The position numbers and the translations under genes are program-made. The notes beneath the pieces are model-generated. The model had not been told where the DNA came from. It made no database searches and worked only from the letters and a program-made list of their open reading frames with translations. This document shows, piece by piece, positions 63,335-64,000 of a stretch of DNA of 64,000 nt (the stretch's first letter is position 1; each line of letters opens with the position of its first letter). Source of the stretch: Mesorhizobium sp. M2A.F.Ca.ET.046.03.2.1 (GTDB lineage: Bacteria > Pseudomonadota > Alphaproteobacteria > Rhizobiales > Rhizobiaceae); the NCBI RefSeq assembly GCF_003952425.1, contig NZ_CP034449.1, positions 6,684,001 to 6,748,000 of the forward strand, read 5' to 3'.

Positions 63335-64000
63335 CTAGATGGTCACCACCATCTTGCCGGCATTGGCGAGCGGCGTCGTGATGCCGGACAGCATCGTTTG
63401 GATATGCGCCACGCTCTGGTAGCGGCCGTTGACGGAGATGCGCGGCAGCGCGTGCAGGAAGCCGGCATGCTCGGCCCTCAGCACGCCGTGCCGCGTGGTC
63501 ACCGCCGAGACGTAGCCCGCGTCGCGGGCGAAGCCCACTTCGCGGCAGCCGACAGCGCTGGCATAGCCGTAAGGGTAAGCGAAATGACGCGGCTCCTCGC
63601 CGAGCCTTTCTTCAAGGATACGGCGGACGTCGCCGATCTCATGGCGCGCATCGGCTTCGGACAGCCGCTTCAAATTTCGATGATTGACCGTGTGCGCGCC
63701 GATGGTCACCAGCGGGTGTGCGGCCACGGCACGGAGCTCATCCCAATTCATCAAGGTGCATGGGCGGCCTGTGCCGAATTCATAGCCGTTCGATCGGGCA
63801 AGCTCGCGCAATGCCGCACCCTGCTCCTCCTCGGGCACTTCCACGGTCAGCCAAGCGTTCAGCCGCGCGATGGCCTGGATCTTCCTGCCCCGTGTCGAGC
63901 AATCGATCGCCCTCGGCTTGCCCGCCATCGTCAGCGTCAGGCGCGAGCAGGTGTCGACGATGTCCTCGATGACGTCCCACCAGAGATCGACGGCGCCGTC
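63335..64000 (-). CDS. Polysaccharide deacetylase family protein (NodB-like), partial
   Basis: Only the C-terminal 221 codons are in the window; the start lies beyond base 64000. The NodB-homology fold is recognised from VTIGAHTVNHRNLKRLSEADARHEI (motif 2, HTxxH-like HTVNH), LGEEPRHFAYPYG (RxPY-like) and the later GYVSAVTTRHGV, LPRISVNGRY. Such enzymes remove acetyl groups from sugars such as chitooligosaccharide or wall glycans. The substrate is unknown. The frame ends at 63335, 30 bases past the DUF2842 gene stop. Confidence 0.88.
   Translation of the reverse strand, partial: DGAVDLWWDVIEDIVDTCSRLTLTMAGKPRAIDCSTRGRKIQAIARLNAWLTVEVPEEEQGAALRELARSNGYEFGTGRPCTLMNWDELRAVAAHPLVTIGAHTVNHRNLKRLSEADARHEIGDVRRILEERLGEEPRHFAYPYGYASAVGCREVGFARDAGYVSAVTTRHGVLRAEHAGFLHALPRISVNGRYQSVAHIQTMLSGITTPLANAGKMVVTI

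Overview
The window comes from a GC-rich alphaproteobacterial chromosome, most likely Mesorhizobium or a close relative in the Rhizobiales. The signs are a BA14K protein, the DUF2155 and NDUFA12-like pair, the BTLCP transglutaminase-like protease, the order dsbA-like/aroQ/accB/accC/aat, the order amidase/PBP1A/prfB beside rne, and several families of short palindromic intergenic repeats. No rRNA, CRISPR array, prophage or intact insertion sequence was seen.

Layout. 1-3.8 kb: the 5' part of glyoxylate carboligase with a divergent IclR regulator, small envelope proteins, a large palindromic element and tRNA-Thr(TGT). 3.8-5.5 kb: an AT-richer, island-like stretch after the tRNA, holding an HNH-type gene that an in-frame TGA splits. 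5.5-10.8 kb: a TetR regulator divergent from a complete polyamine-type ABC importer, with a metallo-beta-lactamase-fold hydrolase as last gene. 11-18.3 kb: NAD kinase, a DEAD-box helicase, an OmpA-type lipoprotein, two GFA-family proteins and prfB with its programmed frameshift. 18.4-28.3 kb: PBP1A and an amidase (cell wall), RNase E with a long leader, glutaminase and an aminotransferase. 28.4-33.8 kb: a periplasmic M48 protease, a DsbA-like oxidoreductase, aroQ, accB-accC and aat. 33.8-41.4 kb: a complex I accessory protein, panB-panC, gatB, a candidate structured RNA, a YjhX-like gene, a CBS protein and a rhomboid protease. 41.8-48.8 kb: a PAS protein and a double-PilZ protein, BTLCP, an ankyrin protein, gamma-carbonic anhydrase, a P450 and a solute-binding protein with no export signal. 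48.8-57.1 kb: O-acetylhomoserine sulfhydrylase, an overlapping ATPase/CoA-binding pair, enoyl-CoA hydratase, HicAB, rplM-rpsI and a LysR/aldo-keto reductase pair. 57.3-64 kb: a glycerophosphodiesterase, an acyltransferase, agmatinase, argC, heme A synthase and a partial polysaccharide deacetylase.

Most genes are core metabolism and envelope functions. The unusual content lies in how repeats and recoding signals meet genes. One repeat appears to replace the first codons of a YjhX-family gene. Another is translated as the N-terminus of the DUF2155 protein. prfB carries a textbook +1 frameshift site. The HNH gene next to tRNA-Thr continues in frame for 108 codons beyond its stop. I found no clearly new multi-gene system. 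All functional calls are by recognising motifs and family resemblance by eye; no database search was possible.
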